The position numbers and the translations under genes are program-made. A DNA stretch of 64,000 nt, taken from the NCBI RefSeq assembly GCF_001558155.1, contig NZ_LOAS01000027.1, positions 1 to 64,000 on the forward strand, written 5' to 3'. This DNA is from Aliiruegeria sabulilitoris. Its GTDB lineage: Bacteria; Pseudomonadota; Alphaproteobacteria; Rhodobacterales; Rhodobacteraceae. Within the stretch, counting starts at the first letter, position 1. Every line of letters starts with the position of its first letter. Below, one piece after another: positions 45,592-54,472 of the stretch. The notes beneath the pieces are model-generated. The model worked only from the letters and a program-made list of their open reading frames with translations. It had not been told where the DNA came from and made no database searches.

Positions 45592-47121
45592 TCAGCCCGG
45601 CGTCACCTGTCCCGGGCGCGCCTCCGCCCAATCGGCCAGGAACGCCGCCATGTTGGGAGCGCCGGCTGCCTCGATGAATGGCCGCGGCAAGGCCACGCCA
45701 TGTTCCAGCGCAATGCGGGCACAGCCGATATGATCGCGCTCGGCTCGTGCGGGGCAGTTTTCCGATCCGTGCAGGATGGTCGCGAGCAACGTGCCGCCAT
45801 AGCCATTGACATGACCGAGATCGGGCCGCTGTTTGAGCAGCCAGGACATGATCTCGGGCAACCCTTCCCACCCGGCGACCTGGATCGGGGTCAGCCCCTC
45901 GGCATCGGCACGGTCGGTCTCGACACCGAGTGCTGCAAGGCGGCGGAGTTGGTCGAGCTTGCCCGGCAGGTGCAGAATCGTGCGAATGATATTGCGATAG
46001 GCTTCTGGCAATCTCGCAGGGTCGATATAGGCACCGGTGGTGTCGTCGCCATCCGCCGCGCGGGCGAGCAGGGTTTCCTCCGGCGTCAATTCCGTCGCCG
46101 CACCGCGCGTTTCCAATGCCTTCGCGAGCGCGCGGTTGCCGAAGACGCGGGCATAGCCATAGGCACTTGCGCCCTCGAAGCGGCACGCGGGGTCGGCACC
46201 GGCATCGAGAAGAAGCTCTATCATTCGCGCATCGCACATGCGGCGGGCCGCCTGGTGAAGCGCCGGGATGACCCATGGCCGCTCGCCGCCCACCGGCTCG
46301 GCGGCGAATTCGTTGGGGTCCGCACCGGCCTTCAGCAACATTTCGACCGCCACATGGTCGTTGAAATCCATCGCCCGCAGCAGCGCGTTGGTGCCCTTCG
46401 GGTCTGCGCCGTGATTCAATAGAAGCGTCAACCCTTCGTGGTGGCCAAGCTCGGTGGCGTGATAAAGCGACTCGTCGTCATTGGGATCGGCGCCGTGTTC
46501 CAGAAGCCAACGGGCCAGCGCCATGTTGTCGGCATGCCCGATCGCGCCATAGAGCGCCGAAAGCGGGTGGTCATTCTCCGGCCCCACGGGGCAGCTGTCG
46601 TTCACGTCGGCACCATGGGCCAGCAGCGACTCGGCGATTGCAAGCATCTCCGGCATCCGCTCGGGCCGCGCGTGGATCCAGCGCGAAAAGGCGAGGTGGC
46701 AGATCGGCCGGCCGCGTGGACCGTAGCTCTGCGTGGCGCGACTCGGATCTTCGGCCAGCATCGCCTCGACCGCGTCCCGATCCAGCAGCGCGACCTTGAG
46801 TGCGAAGAGGCCATCGGCAAGATCCGGCCCCTGTTCCAACAACCGCTCGACCACGGCGATCTGGCCGTGAAAAAGCGCAACCTTCAGACGCTGGATCATC
46901 TGTGCCCGGTCGAGCCCCTCGGTCTCGGAGGCAAGTTTCAGCCGCGGCCAGGATGCGAAGCCCTGTTCTTGCGCAATGACATGGAGGTAGTCGGCATGTC
47001 TGAGCGGTCCAGATGCCTTGGGCGGATGCACGGCCAGCCGGCGGACCGCGTCCGCATCGCCAGCCTCATGCGCCTTTTTCAGCGCCTTGGCATCGCGACG
47101 CAATTGTTCGATGGATTTCAT
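45592..47121 (-). CDS. Ankyrin-repeat protein
   Basis: 509 residues. The N-terminus (MKSIEQLRRDAKALKKAHEAGD) is followed by about ten ankyrin units; clear ones include LLAHGADVNDSCPVG, LLEHGADPNDDE, LLNHGADPKGTN, LLKAGADPNEF and LLDAGADPACRFEG. No signal peptide and no catalytic domain. Bacterial ankyrin proteins of this length are usually of unknown partner. The ATG at 47121 has GGGAGA upstream. Divergent from dnaX. Confidence 0.88.
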   Translation of the reverse strand: MKSIEQLRRDAKALKKAHEAGDADAVRRLAVHPPKASGPLRHADYLHVIAQEQGFASWPRLKLASETEGLDRAQMIQRLKVALFHGQIAVVERLLEQGPDLADGLFALKVALLDRDAVEAMLAEDPSRATQSYGPRGRPICHLAFSRWIHARPERMPEMLAIAESLLAHGADVNDSCPVGPENDHPLSALYGAIGHADNMALARWLLEHGADPNDDESLYHATELGHHEGLTLLLNHGADPKGTNALLRAMDFNDHVAVEMLLKAGADPNEFAAEPVGGERPWVIPALHQAARRMCDARMIELLLDAGADPACRFEGASAYGYARVFGNRALAKALETRGAATELTPEETLLARAADGDDTTGAYIDPARLPEAYRNIIRTILHLPGKLDQLRRLAALGVETDRADAEGLTPIQVAGWEGLPEIMSWLLKQRPDLGHVNGYGGTLLATILHGSENCPARAERDHIGCARIALEHGVALPRPFIEAAGAPNMAAFLADWAEARPGQVTPG

Positions 47122-47340
47122 CGGTGGTTTCTCCCGTCTTCGCCCGGTGGTCCGCCTGTTCGGGCAACGTGAAAAACCGATATGGGTTCTTCGAAGACGA
47201 GGTGCCGGCAACGGCTTTCCGCGGACCAGGGAGCCGCCTCGGAGCGGCACGGGCGATCATAGCGGCGTGCATGCGTTTCGCAATGGTGGACCTTGTCCGC
47301 GCGGGGCTCTAGGTTGGGCCGGTCAGCGGAGCGAGGCAAT

Positions 47341-49098
47341 ATGAGCGAGACGGGCGAGAGCGGCTACCAGGTCCTGGCGCGGAAATACCGCCCCAACACA
47401 TTCGCCGACCTTGTGGGACAGGCGGCCATGGTCCGGACGCTGAAAAACGCCTTCGAGGCGGACCGGATCGCGCAGGCCTTCATCATGACCGGCATCCGGG
47501 GCACCGGAAAAACCTCCACCGCGCGGATCATCGCCAAGGGCATGAACTGCATCGGCGCGGACGGAACCGGCGGGCCAACCACCGAACCGTGTGGGACGTG
47601 CGAGCCTTGCCGGGCGATTGCCGAGGGCCGCCATGTCGACGTGCTCGAAATGGACGCGGCCTCCAATACCGGCGTCGACGATATCCGCAACCAGGTGCTG
47701 GATTCGGTGGCCTATGCGCCCTCCTCCGCGCGCTACAAGGTCTATATCATCGACGAGGTTCACATGCTGTCCAAGAGCGCCTTCAACGCGCTCCTGAAGA
47801 CGCTGGAAGAACCACCCGCGCATGTGAAATTCATCTTTGCCACCACCGAGATCCGCAAGGTGCCGGTCACGGTGCTGTCGCGCTGTCAACGCTTCGATCT
47901 GCGCCGGATCGAGCCGGAGGACATGCTTAAGATGCTCCGCCGTATCGCCGATGCCGAGGGTGGTGAGATCTCCGACGAGGCGCTGGCGCTGCTGGTGCGG
48001 GCCTCGGAAGGCTCGGCGCGGGACGCGACTTCGCTGCTGGACCAGGCGCTGAGCCAGGGCGTGGGCGAGACCACCGCCGATACCGTGCGCGCCATGCTGG
48101 GGCTGGCCGATCGCGGGCGCATTCTCGACCTCTTCGACATGGTTCTGAAGGGCGACGCCGCCGGAGCGCTGGCCGAGCTTTCGGCGCAATATGCCGACGG
48201 GGCAGACCCGATGGCCGTGCTGCGCGATCTGGCGGAGGTCTGTCACTGGGTCTCGATCATCAAGATCACCCCAGAGGCCGCGGACGATCCGACCGTGCCG
48301 CCCGACGAACGTGATCGTGGCCGCACCATGGCCGAAGCGCTCTCCATGCCGATCCTGTCGCGGCTCTGGCAGATGTTGCTGAAGGCGCTGGACGAGGTGG
48401 CGCTGGCGCCCAATTCCATGATGGCGACCGAGATGGCGATCATCCGCCTGACCCATGTCGCGGACCTACCGACACCGGGCGACCTCGTGCGCCAGTTACG
48501 CGACGCGCCGCCCCCGACGAGCCCCGGGCCCGGAACGGGTGGTGGGCAACCGCAGCCCACAGGTGGGCCGACGGGCTACGCGCCGCCGCCTTCCGCACCA
48601 GCCGGAACGCCGCACGGTGCCGGGCCGGTCGCCGCCCTTCGCGTCACCCCGGATCAGGCGCTGGCGCATTATGCCAGCTTCGATCACGTGATCGAGCTGA
48701 TCAACTCCAACCGGGACATCGCGCTCCAGATCGAGGTGGAGCGCACGCTAAGGCTGGCGAAATATTCTCCCGGCCGGATCGAGTTCGAGCCGACGCCCAA
48801 TGCCGCGCCTGACTTCGCATCAAGGCTGGGCGCCGCCCTCCAACGCTGGACCGGCAATCGCTGGGCCGTGATCGTGGTCAACGAGGGCGGGGCGCCCACC
48901 ATTGACGAGGCCCGCCATGCCGAGGATCACGCCCTGCGCGCCGAGGCGCTGAAGCACCCGCTGGTACAGGCGGTGCTGGAGCACTTCCCGCAGGCCGAGA
49001 TCGCCGACATCCGCACAACCGCACAGATCGCCGCCGAAGCCGCCGTCGAAGCGCTGCCGGAGGTCGAGGACGAATGGGACCCGTTCGAAGAGGACTGA
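47341..49098 (+). CDS. dnaX: DNA polymerase III subunits gamma and tau
   Basis: 585 residues. The AAA+ clamp-loader domain shows Walker A GIRGTGKTST (near 50), the zinc cysteines CIGADG...CGTCEPC, Walker B VYIIDEVHML and sensor 1 ATTEIRKVP. A Pro/Gly linker at about 385-440 separates it from the tau C-terminal domain. DnaX loads the beta clamp and joins the polymerase cores. The usual downstream partners ybaB and recR are absent; an exosortase gene follows. Confidence 0.96.
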   Translation: MSETGESGYQVLARKYRPNTFADLVGQAAMVRTLKNAFEADRIAQAFIMTGIRGTGKTSTARIIAKGMNCIGADGTGGPTTEPCGTCEPCRAIAEGRHVDVLEMDAASNTGVDDIRNQVLDSVAYAPSSARYKVYIIDEVHMLSKSAFNALLKTLEEPPAHVKFIFATTEIRKVPVTVLSRCQRFDLRRIEPEDMLKMLRRIADAEGGEISDEALALLVRASEGSARDATSLLDQALSQGVGETTADTVRAMLGLADRGRILDLFDMVLKGDAAGALAELSAQYADGADPMAVLRDLAEVCHWVSIIKITPEAADDPTVPPDERDRGRTMAEALSMPILSRLWQMLLKALDEVALAPNSMMATEMAIIRLTHVADLPTPGDLVRQLRDAPPPTSPGPGTGGGQPQPTGGPTGYAPPPSAPAGTPHGAGPVAALRVTPDQALAHYASFDHVIELINSNRDIALQIEVERTLRLAKYSPGRIEFEPTPNAAPDFASRLGAALQRWTGNRWAVIVVNEGGAPTIDEARHAEDHALRAEALKHPLVQAVLEHFPQAEIADIRTTAQIAAEAAVEALPEVEDEWDPFEED

Positions 49099-49244
49099 AC
49101 GCCCGTTTCCAGCCGCACTGATCGCGATTTCGCGGCCCAAGACACACAGTCGGGCCTCCTTTCCCGTGCAAGGCTTGCAAGCGGCTGGATCGGTGCCCCT
49201 CCCCTGTGGCAAGCAGGAGAAAAAGCGGCAGGCCGGGCAGACAG

Positions 49245-50855
49245 GTGACCGACGAGAACCAGACAGCGCTTCCAACGCGCCGGTTGGCGGATTTCGCCAC
49301 ACCGGGCATTGTGCTGTTTGCCTGTGCGGTGCTGGCGGCGGGCTGGTTCTTCGCGCCGGGGCTGGAGACACTGTTCCAAGCCTGGCAGACGCCCGAATAC
49401 AGCCACGGCCCGCTGATCCCCGTTATCTCCTTCGCCCTGTTCCTGCGCCATCTGCGCGACGTGCCCGTGCGCGAGGGCCCGCTGCAAGGGCGCTGGCAGG
49501 GAGCGCTCGTCGTGTCGCTCGCGGTGCTGGCCGGCCTTGCGGGGCGGCTGGCCAATATCGGCGACATCGTTGCCTATGCGCTGATCCTGTGGACGGGCGG
49601 CGTGCTGCTCATTTCCTTCGGCTGGCGGCAGGGGCGGGAATTCTGGCCCGCGATCCTGCACCTGGTCTACATGCTGCCGCTGCCGGGCGTGCTCTATTAC
49701 AAGCTGTCGGCCTTCCTACAGCTCGTTTCCTCCGAGTTGGGTGTGTCGATCCTGCGCATGCTCGGCGTCACGGTGTTCCTCGAAGGCAACATCATCGATT
49801 TCGGCGAGATGCAGCTCCACGTCGCCGAGGCCTGTTCGGGGCTGCGCTACCTGTTCCCGATCCTGTCCTTTTCCTACGTCTTCGCCATCCTCTATACGGG
49901 GCCGAAATGGCACAAGGCGGTGCTGCTGCTGGCCGCCGCGCCGATCACGGTGGTGATGAACTCCGTCCGGATCGCCATTGCCGGGGTGTTCGTGCAGGTC
50001 TGGGGCGTGGGCCATGTCGAGAGCTTCACCCATTTCTTCGAAGGCTGGGTGATCTTCCTGACCTCCGTCGTGCTGCTTTTCGGGCTGGCCCGGCTGCTGA
50101 TGCTGCTGCGACGGCCCACCGATGGCGCCCGCGGCGAAGCGCTCGATCTGGACATGTCCGGATGCCTGCCGCAGCTGGCCCGGATCCGTTTCCTCTGGCC
50201 CTCGCCGGCCATGGCGCTCGCCGCGCTGCTGCCCTTCACGGCGGCCATAGGCCTCGCTGTGCTGCCCGAGCGCGGGGTTCAGCAGATCGACCGCGCGCCC
50301 TTCGCGCTCTTCCCGCGCAGCATTGACGGCTGGCGGGCCGGACTGCCGGTCGTGCTGAGCGAGGATATCGAGCAGAGCCTTGCCGCCGATGACTATCTGG
50401 GCGTCGACCTGTTCCACCCGGAGAGCCGCGCGGCGGTGAATTTCTTCTCCGCCTGGTATGCGGACCAGTCCGCGGGCGGCGTGCATTCGCCCGAGATCTG
50501 CCTGCCCGGCGCGGGGTGGGAGATCGCTGCGCTCGACCGGATCGACATTGCCGGAGAGATCGGCTGGCCCACGCCCTTTAACGTGAACCGGGCCGTGATC
50601 CAGAAGGGACTGGTGCGCCAACTCGTCTATTACTGGTTCGACCAGAAGGGACGAAAGGTCGCCTGGGATTTCGCGGCAAAGGCCTGGCTGGTCGTGGACG
50701 GGGTGCGCAGCGGCCGCACGGATGGCGCACTCGTGCGGCTGACGACGATCATCCTGCACGGGGAGAGCGAGACCGAGGCGGAGGCGCGGCTGCGCACGGT
50801 TCTGGGCGAGGTGGTGACGATCCTTCCGGAGTTCCTGCCCGCTGACACGAACTAG
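49245..50855 (+). CDS. xrtD: Exosortase (XrtD-like) with EpsI domain
   Basis: 536 residues. Eight or more helices in the first 300 residues hold the exosortase site: Cys in VAEACSGLRYLFP, Arg in VMNSVRIAIAG and His in THFFEGWVIF. From about 330 an EpsI-type periplasmic domain follows, with GVHSPEICLPGAGWE and VYYWFDQKGR-like segments. This fused form is typical of XrtD, the rhodobacterial enzyme for VPLPA-CTERM proteins. It sorts C-terminal tags at the membrane. GTG at 49245 is the likely start; GTG at 49206 is possible. Confidence 0.85.
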   Translation: MTDENQTALPTRRLADFATPGIVLFACAVLAAGWFFAPGLETLFQAWQTPEYSHGPLIPVISFALFLRHLRDVPVREGPLQGRWQGALVVSLAVLAGLAGRLANIGDIVAYALILWTGGVLLISFGWRQGREFWPAILHLVYMLPLPGVLYYKLSAFLQLVSSELGVSILRMLGVTVFLEGNIIDFGEMQLHVAEACSGLRYLFPILSFSYVFAILYTGPKWHKAVLLLAAAPITVVMNSVRIAIAGVFVQVWGVGHVESFTHFFEGWVIFLTSVVLLFGLARLLMLLRRPTDGARGEALDLDMSGCLPQLARIRFLWPSPAMALAALLPFTAAIGLAVLPERGVQQIDRAPFALFPRSIDGWRAGLPVVLSEDIEQSLAADDYLGVDLFHPESRAAVNFFSAWYADQSAGGVHSPEICLPGAGWEIAALDRIDIAGEIGWPTPFNVNRAVIQKGLVRQLVYYWFDQKGRKVAWDFAAKAWLVVDGVRSGRTDGALVRLTTIILHGESETEAEARLRTVLGEVVTILPEFLPADTN

Positions 50856-52207
50856 GGCAACAGGGCGATGACCTCGTCCCAATGCCAGCCACAGATCGCT
50901 GCCGCGCCAAGTAGGCCGAGCACGGTCATCCCAACATCCTGAAGCGGGTCCCAAGCATCGTAGCGGCGCGCATAGGACGCCCGCAGCGGATAGGCGGCAA
51001 TCGCAGCCAGCCCCGGTGCCAGGATCGCGCCGACAACCCCAAAGGCGGCTATGCCGACAAAGAGAAGGCCAGTCTGCAACACCGCCGTCAGCATTTGCGC
51101 CATCAATGCACGGCGGGAATCGCCCATGGCCAGCAGCATCGGCCCTGTCGTCGACAGAGTGATATAGGGCACAAGTGACAGCGCGAAGACCGTGATCATG
51201 GAGCCGGCAGCGAGGTACCTGTCATCGTATAGCAGTTCAATCAGCCATGGCCCGATCGCCGCAAGAAACAGGCTTGCAAGAACCATTGTCCCGGCCTGTA
51301 TGCGCCGGGCGCGAAAGATCCCTGTGCGGTTTGCCGCGCTTTCGGAAAATGGCCTAAGCCGGTAGAGCGGGAATACAACCTTGTTTTGGAGAGATGAGGC
51401 AAAGTTCCTTGGTATCACCGCCATAGAGAACGCAATATGAAAGACTCCGAGTTCGGACATCGGGATATACAGCCCGAGAATGGCGCGATCTCCCTGCGCC
51501 ACGACAAAACCAGCCGCTGATCCAAGAAAGATATACTTGCCGAAATGAAAAAGGCTGGACAGCGCCTCGCGCTCCAGACGAAGCCGGTTTCTGGCTGCGG
51601 GCAAATACACCCACTGCGCGACAAGCGTCGCGAGAACGCCGATATTTGCCGCAATTACCAACGCCCAAACCGAGTTCAATATCCATGCCAGGATACAGGC
51701 CGCCAGGATCTGGAAGCTGAAGGCGCAAAGATTGATCGTCGTCACCCTGCCAAGCAGCAAGTGCCGGCTTGCGGTATGAACCGCCGTTGGTGTGAAACCC
51801 TGCAAAAACAGCGTCAACCCCATCCAGGGAAGCATCTCGGCCAGTACCGGCACCCCATACAGGGCCGCAACCGGCCCGGCGACAAGCCAGCTCAACAGCC
51901 AAAGAACGACCCCGCGCAGGATCTGTACCGTCCAGGCCGTATCGAGGAAATTCTTGTCGTCGCCGCGGCAGTTCTGGATGATCGATGCCTGAACACCAGC
52001 GTCAGAAAACATCTGAAATCCGGTAATGAAAACCTGAACCACGGCCATGAGGCCAAAAGCTTCCGGAAAGAGAAGGCGCGTTAACACGAGGTTGGAGACA
52101 AGCCGCAAGAACTGGTTTCCGCCAAAATCCAGCATGACCCAAAGCGAGCCGCGCCGGGTGCGGGCAGCAATATCTGAACCAGAAAACAGGCGCGCGAGCC
52201 TCTTCAA
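50852..52207 (-). CDS. Wzx-type polysaccharide flippase (MOP superfamily)
   Basis: About 451 residues with 12-14 predicted helices, starting with SLWVMLDFGGNQFLRLVSN, the usual start of oligosaccharide flippases. It would move lipid-linked repeat units across the inner membrane. I prefer a TTG at 52207 (KRLARLFSG follows); an ATG at 52246 is also open, but neither has a strong ribosome binding site. Stretches of the gene look less GC-rich than its neighbours. It overlaps the exosortase gene end by four bases, convergently. Confidence 0.8.
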   Translation of the reverse strand: MKRLARLFSGSDIAARTRRGSLWVMLDFGGNQFLRLVSNLVLTRLLFPEAFGLMAVVQVFITGFQMFSDAGVQASIIQNCRGDDKNFLDTAWTVQILRGVVLWLLSWLVAGPVAALYGVPVLAEMLPWMGLTLFLQGFTPTAVHTASRHLLLGRVTTINLCAFSFQILAACILAWILNSVWALVIAANIGVLATLVAQWVYLPAARNRLRLEREALSSLFHFGKYIFLGSAAGFVVAQGDRAILGLYIPMSELGVFHIAFSMAVIPRNFASSLQNKVVFPLYRLRPFSESAANRTGIFRARRIQAGTMVLASLFLAAIGPWLIELLYDDRYLAAGSMITVFALSLVPYITLSTTGPMLLAMGDSRRALMAQMLTAVLQTGLLFVGIAAFGVVGAILAPGLAAIAAYPLRASYARRYDAWDPLQDVGMTVLGLLGAAAICGWHWDEVIALLP

Positions 52208-52446
52208 TGTAGAAATCCCGCAAATCTCAGGGCCGTGTCTGTGCATGCTGCAAGCCGGGTCCGTAGGCAATAGCCCTGAGCCACACGCGGACGGGAAGCG
52301 AGTTGTGTCGGTCTTCGGCAACATCCTGTTTCGGTTCCTCATGCCGACCAAACAACCACGATCCTGGCTTTACGTTTCGTTAAGCGGTTTCTTCCAAGAT
52401 AGGAGCTGCCTTCGAACACACGCCCCAGCCAAGTGGCTCAAGAGAC

Positions 52447-53418
52447 ATGCATTTCCCCGATTTCTTCATCGTCGGCGCCGCCAAGGCCGGGACAACCTCG
52501 CTCACTTCGCAGCTCAAAGCCTGCTCTTCCGTGTTCATGACCACGCCGAAGGAGCCAGAATTCTTTGCCCGCGACGACCGCTTCGCCCTTGGGCCAGAAT
52601 GGTATGCCGCGCACTTTGCCGAGGCCAAGCCGGGCCAGATCACCGGTGAAAGCTCGACGATCCACGCCCTCGCCCCGTATTTCCCGCGGGCTGCAAAACG
52701 TATTGCCGAGGCCGCACCACAGGCACGCATCATCTACATGGTGCGCCACCCGGTTGCCCGCAGCTACTCGATGTATCTCGAAGTGCTCAAACACTACCAG
52801 AATGACAACGGCACCGGGGAGGTGAACCGGAGCTTCGAGGAATTCCTGTTTCCCGAACGTTTCCCCGAGCGCGCCCCGCGCGAGAAGGTCTTCGCCCGGT
52901 TCGACGCCCATCTGCCGGACGATCCGGGCCTGTTTCTCGATGGCAGCGATTACGCGTTGCAGGCGGGCGAATACCTGCGCCATTTTCCCCGCGACCAGAT
53001 CCGATTCATCCTGTTCGAGGATTATGTGAAGGACATCGTGGACAATCTGGCCTCCGTCCTCGCCTTCCTTGGGCTGGACCCGGAGGAGGCCGAGACCGCC
53101 ACCGCGTATGAGGCGCGCAACACTTCCAGCGACCATTTCTCGACGACCGCCCAACAGCAACAGGTGGCGGATTTCAAGCGTCGTTTCGTGCCTGCCTGGA
53201 TAAATGACGCGCTGCCGGAAAGCTGGCGGGCGGGACTGCGGCGGGCATTGCTGTCGGTCAACCGGGCCACGGGCGTGAAGACGGTAGTGCCGCCCCCGAT
53301 GACAGCCGAGACGCGCGCCTGGCTGACCCGGCATTTCGCGTCCCGCTACGAGGAAATCGAACGGCTGACTGGACTCGACCTGACGCCATGGCGCGAGATC
53401 GACGCCAAGGCTGGCTAG
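52447..53418 (+). CDS. PAPS-dependent sulfotransferase
   Basis: 323 residues. The 5'-phosphosulfate loop is FIVGAAKAGTTSL (residues 7-19) and the 3'-phosphate site is IIYMVRHPVARSYSMY (about 97-112). It is of the heparan-sulfate/NodH-like type, so the substrate is probably the polysaccharide made by this locus. Two bases after the ATG-start convention there is no signal peptide; it is cytoplasmic. It overlaps the convergent glycosyltransferase end by four bases. Confidence 0.88.
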   Translation: MHFPDFFIVGAAKAGTTSLTSQLKACSSVFMTTPKEPEFFARDDRFALGPEWYAAHFAEAKPGQITGESSTIHALAPYFPRAAKRIAEAAPQARIIYMVRHPVARSYSMYLEVLKHYQNDNGTGEVNRSFEEFLFPERFPERAPREKVFARFDAHLPDDPGLFLDGSDYALQAGEYLRHFPRDQIRFILFEDYVKDIVDNLASVLAFLGLDPEEAETATAYEARNTSSDHFSTTAQQQQVADFKRRFVPAWINDALPESWRAGLRRALLSVNRATGVKTVVPPPMTAETRAWLTRHFASRYEEIERLTGLDLTPWREIDAKAG

Positions 53419-54434
53419 AGGCCGAGCGTCGCGCGCGCCGGATCCGAAGCGGTCAGGAAGCCGGCTTCTAACAGGCCGTCCGGCGTGGGATCGCTTTGCA
53501 TTCCCGGCACGCTCAGCGCCATCCGCGGCTCTTTCGCAAAGGCAGCCAGCCGCATATCCGTTGCGTTATGCGAGATCCGCTTCTCGGCCTGCCGCCGCTT
53601 CTCCCGCTCAAGAAACCCGCCGGCGAATTTATAGTGCTGAAGCGCCACGGTAAAATCGGTCATGTGCAGCCCGGTGCTGACATGCGGGTGCGGTTGCGGC
53701 AGGACGTTCGGGCCGGGTCGGTAGAGGACATGCTTGCTCAGGCAACACTCCTCGGCAAAGAGGCTCCGGCGCAGGCCACCGAACAGGATCTTCACCCGGT
53801 CGTCGGACAGGCTGTTCTGGGCAAGGAAGCCGCGGAACGGGATCTTCTGCGAATGATAGGGCAGCGCCGAGATGTCGTTCAGGCTGTAATTCCGGAACCG
53901 TTCCCGCACCACCTCGAAGCCAAGGTCATCGACATCCGACAGCGGACCCTCCGGCACCATTTCCAGCATCTGCGCCAACAGGCCGCTATGGCCACGGTCA
54001 GACAGGATGCCTGCAAGTGCCGGCAGGTCGACCCGTCTTTCGCCCGGATAGCGCAGGATCTCGTCGGCATCGACGGCCAGCCGCCAGCCGCCTTCGGCAT
54101 AGGAGCGGCCCAGATGCATCCGCATATAGGGTTGATATTCTCGGAAGTTCGAGCGGTTGCTCAGCACGATCACCCGCTCGAAACCCCGCATCAGGTCGAT
54201 GGAGCCATCGTCGGAGCCGTTATCCATGTAGATGAGGTACTTCATCCCGAGCGCGCGGTAATGCGCCATGAAGCCGGGGATGTAATAGGCGATATTGCGG
54301 CCCAGAAGGACACCGCAGACCTCGTCCGCCGCGAGGTGGAACCGCGACGGCCCGCTGATGTGGCGTGTGCGCAGCCAGGTCGCGAGCCGCTTCTGACGGA
54401 ACTCCAGTTTGCTCCAGATGACGTCTCGCTGCAT
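53415..54434 (-). CDS. Glycosyltransferase (GT2-like, PF13704 type)
   Basis: 339 residues. YYIPGFMAHYRALGMKYLIY, then MDNGSDDGSIDLM (the nucleotide-binding loop) and LAVDADEILRYPG (DxD-type metal site) are the Glyco_tranf_2_4 pattern seen in family 2/92-like enzymes. The donor and acceptor are unknown. Transcribed towards the sulfotransferase. Confidence 0.78.
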   Translation of the reverse strand: MQRDVIWSKLEFRQKRLATWLRTRHISGPSRFHLAADEVCGVLLGRNIAYYIPGFMAHYRALGMKYLIYMDNGSDDGSIDLMRGFERVIVLSNRSNFREYQPYMRMHLGRSYAEGGWRLAVDADEILRYPGERRVDLPALAGILSDRGHSGLLAQMLEMVPEGPLSDVDDLGFEVVRERFRNYSLNDISALPYHSQKIPFRGFLAQNSLSDDRVKILFGGLRRSLFAEECCLSKHVLYRPGPNVLPQPHPHVSTGLHMTDFTVALQHYKFAGGFLEREKRRQAEKRISHNATDMRLAAFAKEPRMALSVPGMQSDPTPDGLLEAGFLTASDPARATLGL

Positions 54435-54472
54435 GTTCGAAGTATCCCCGCCCCCGCTGGGCGATCTAACGG

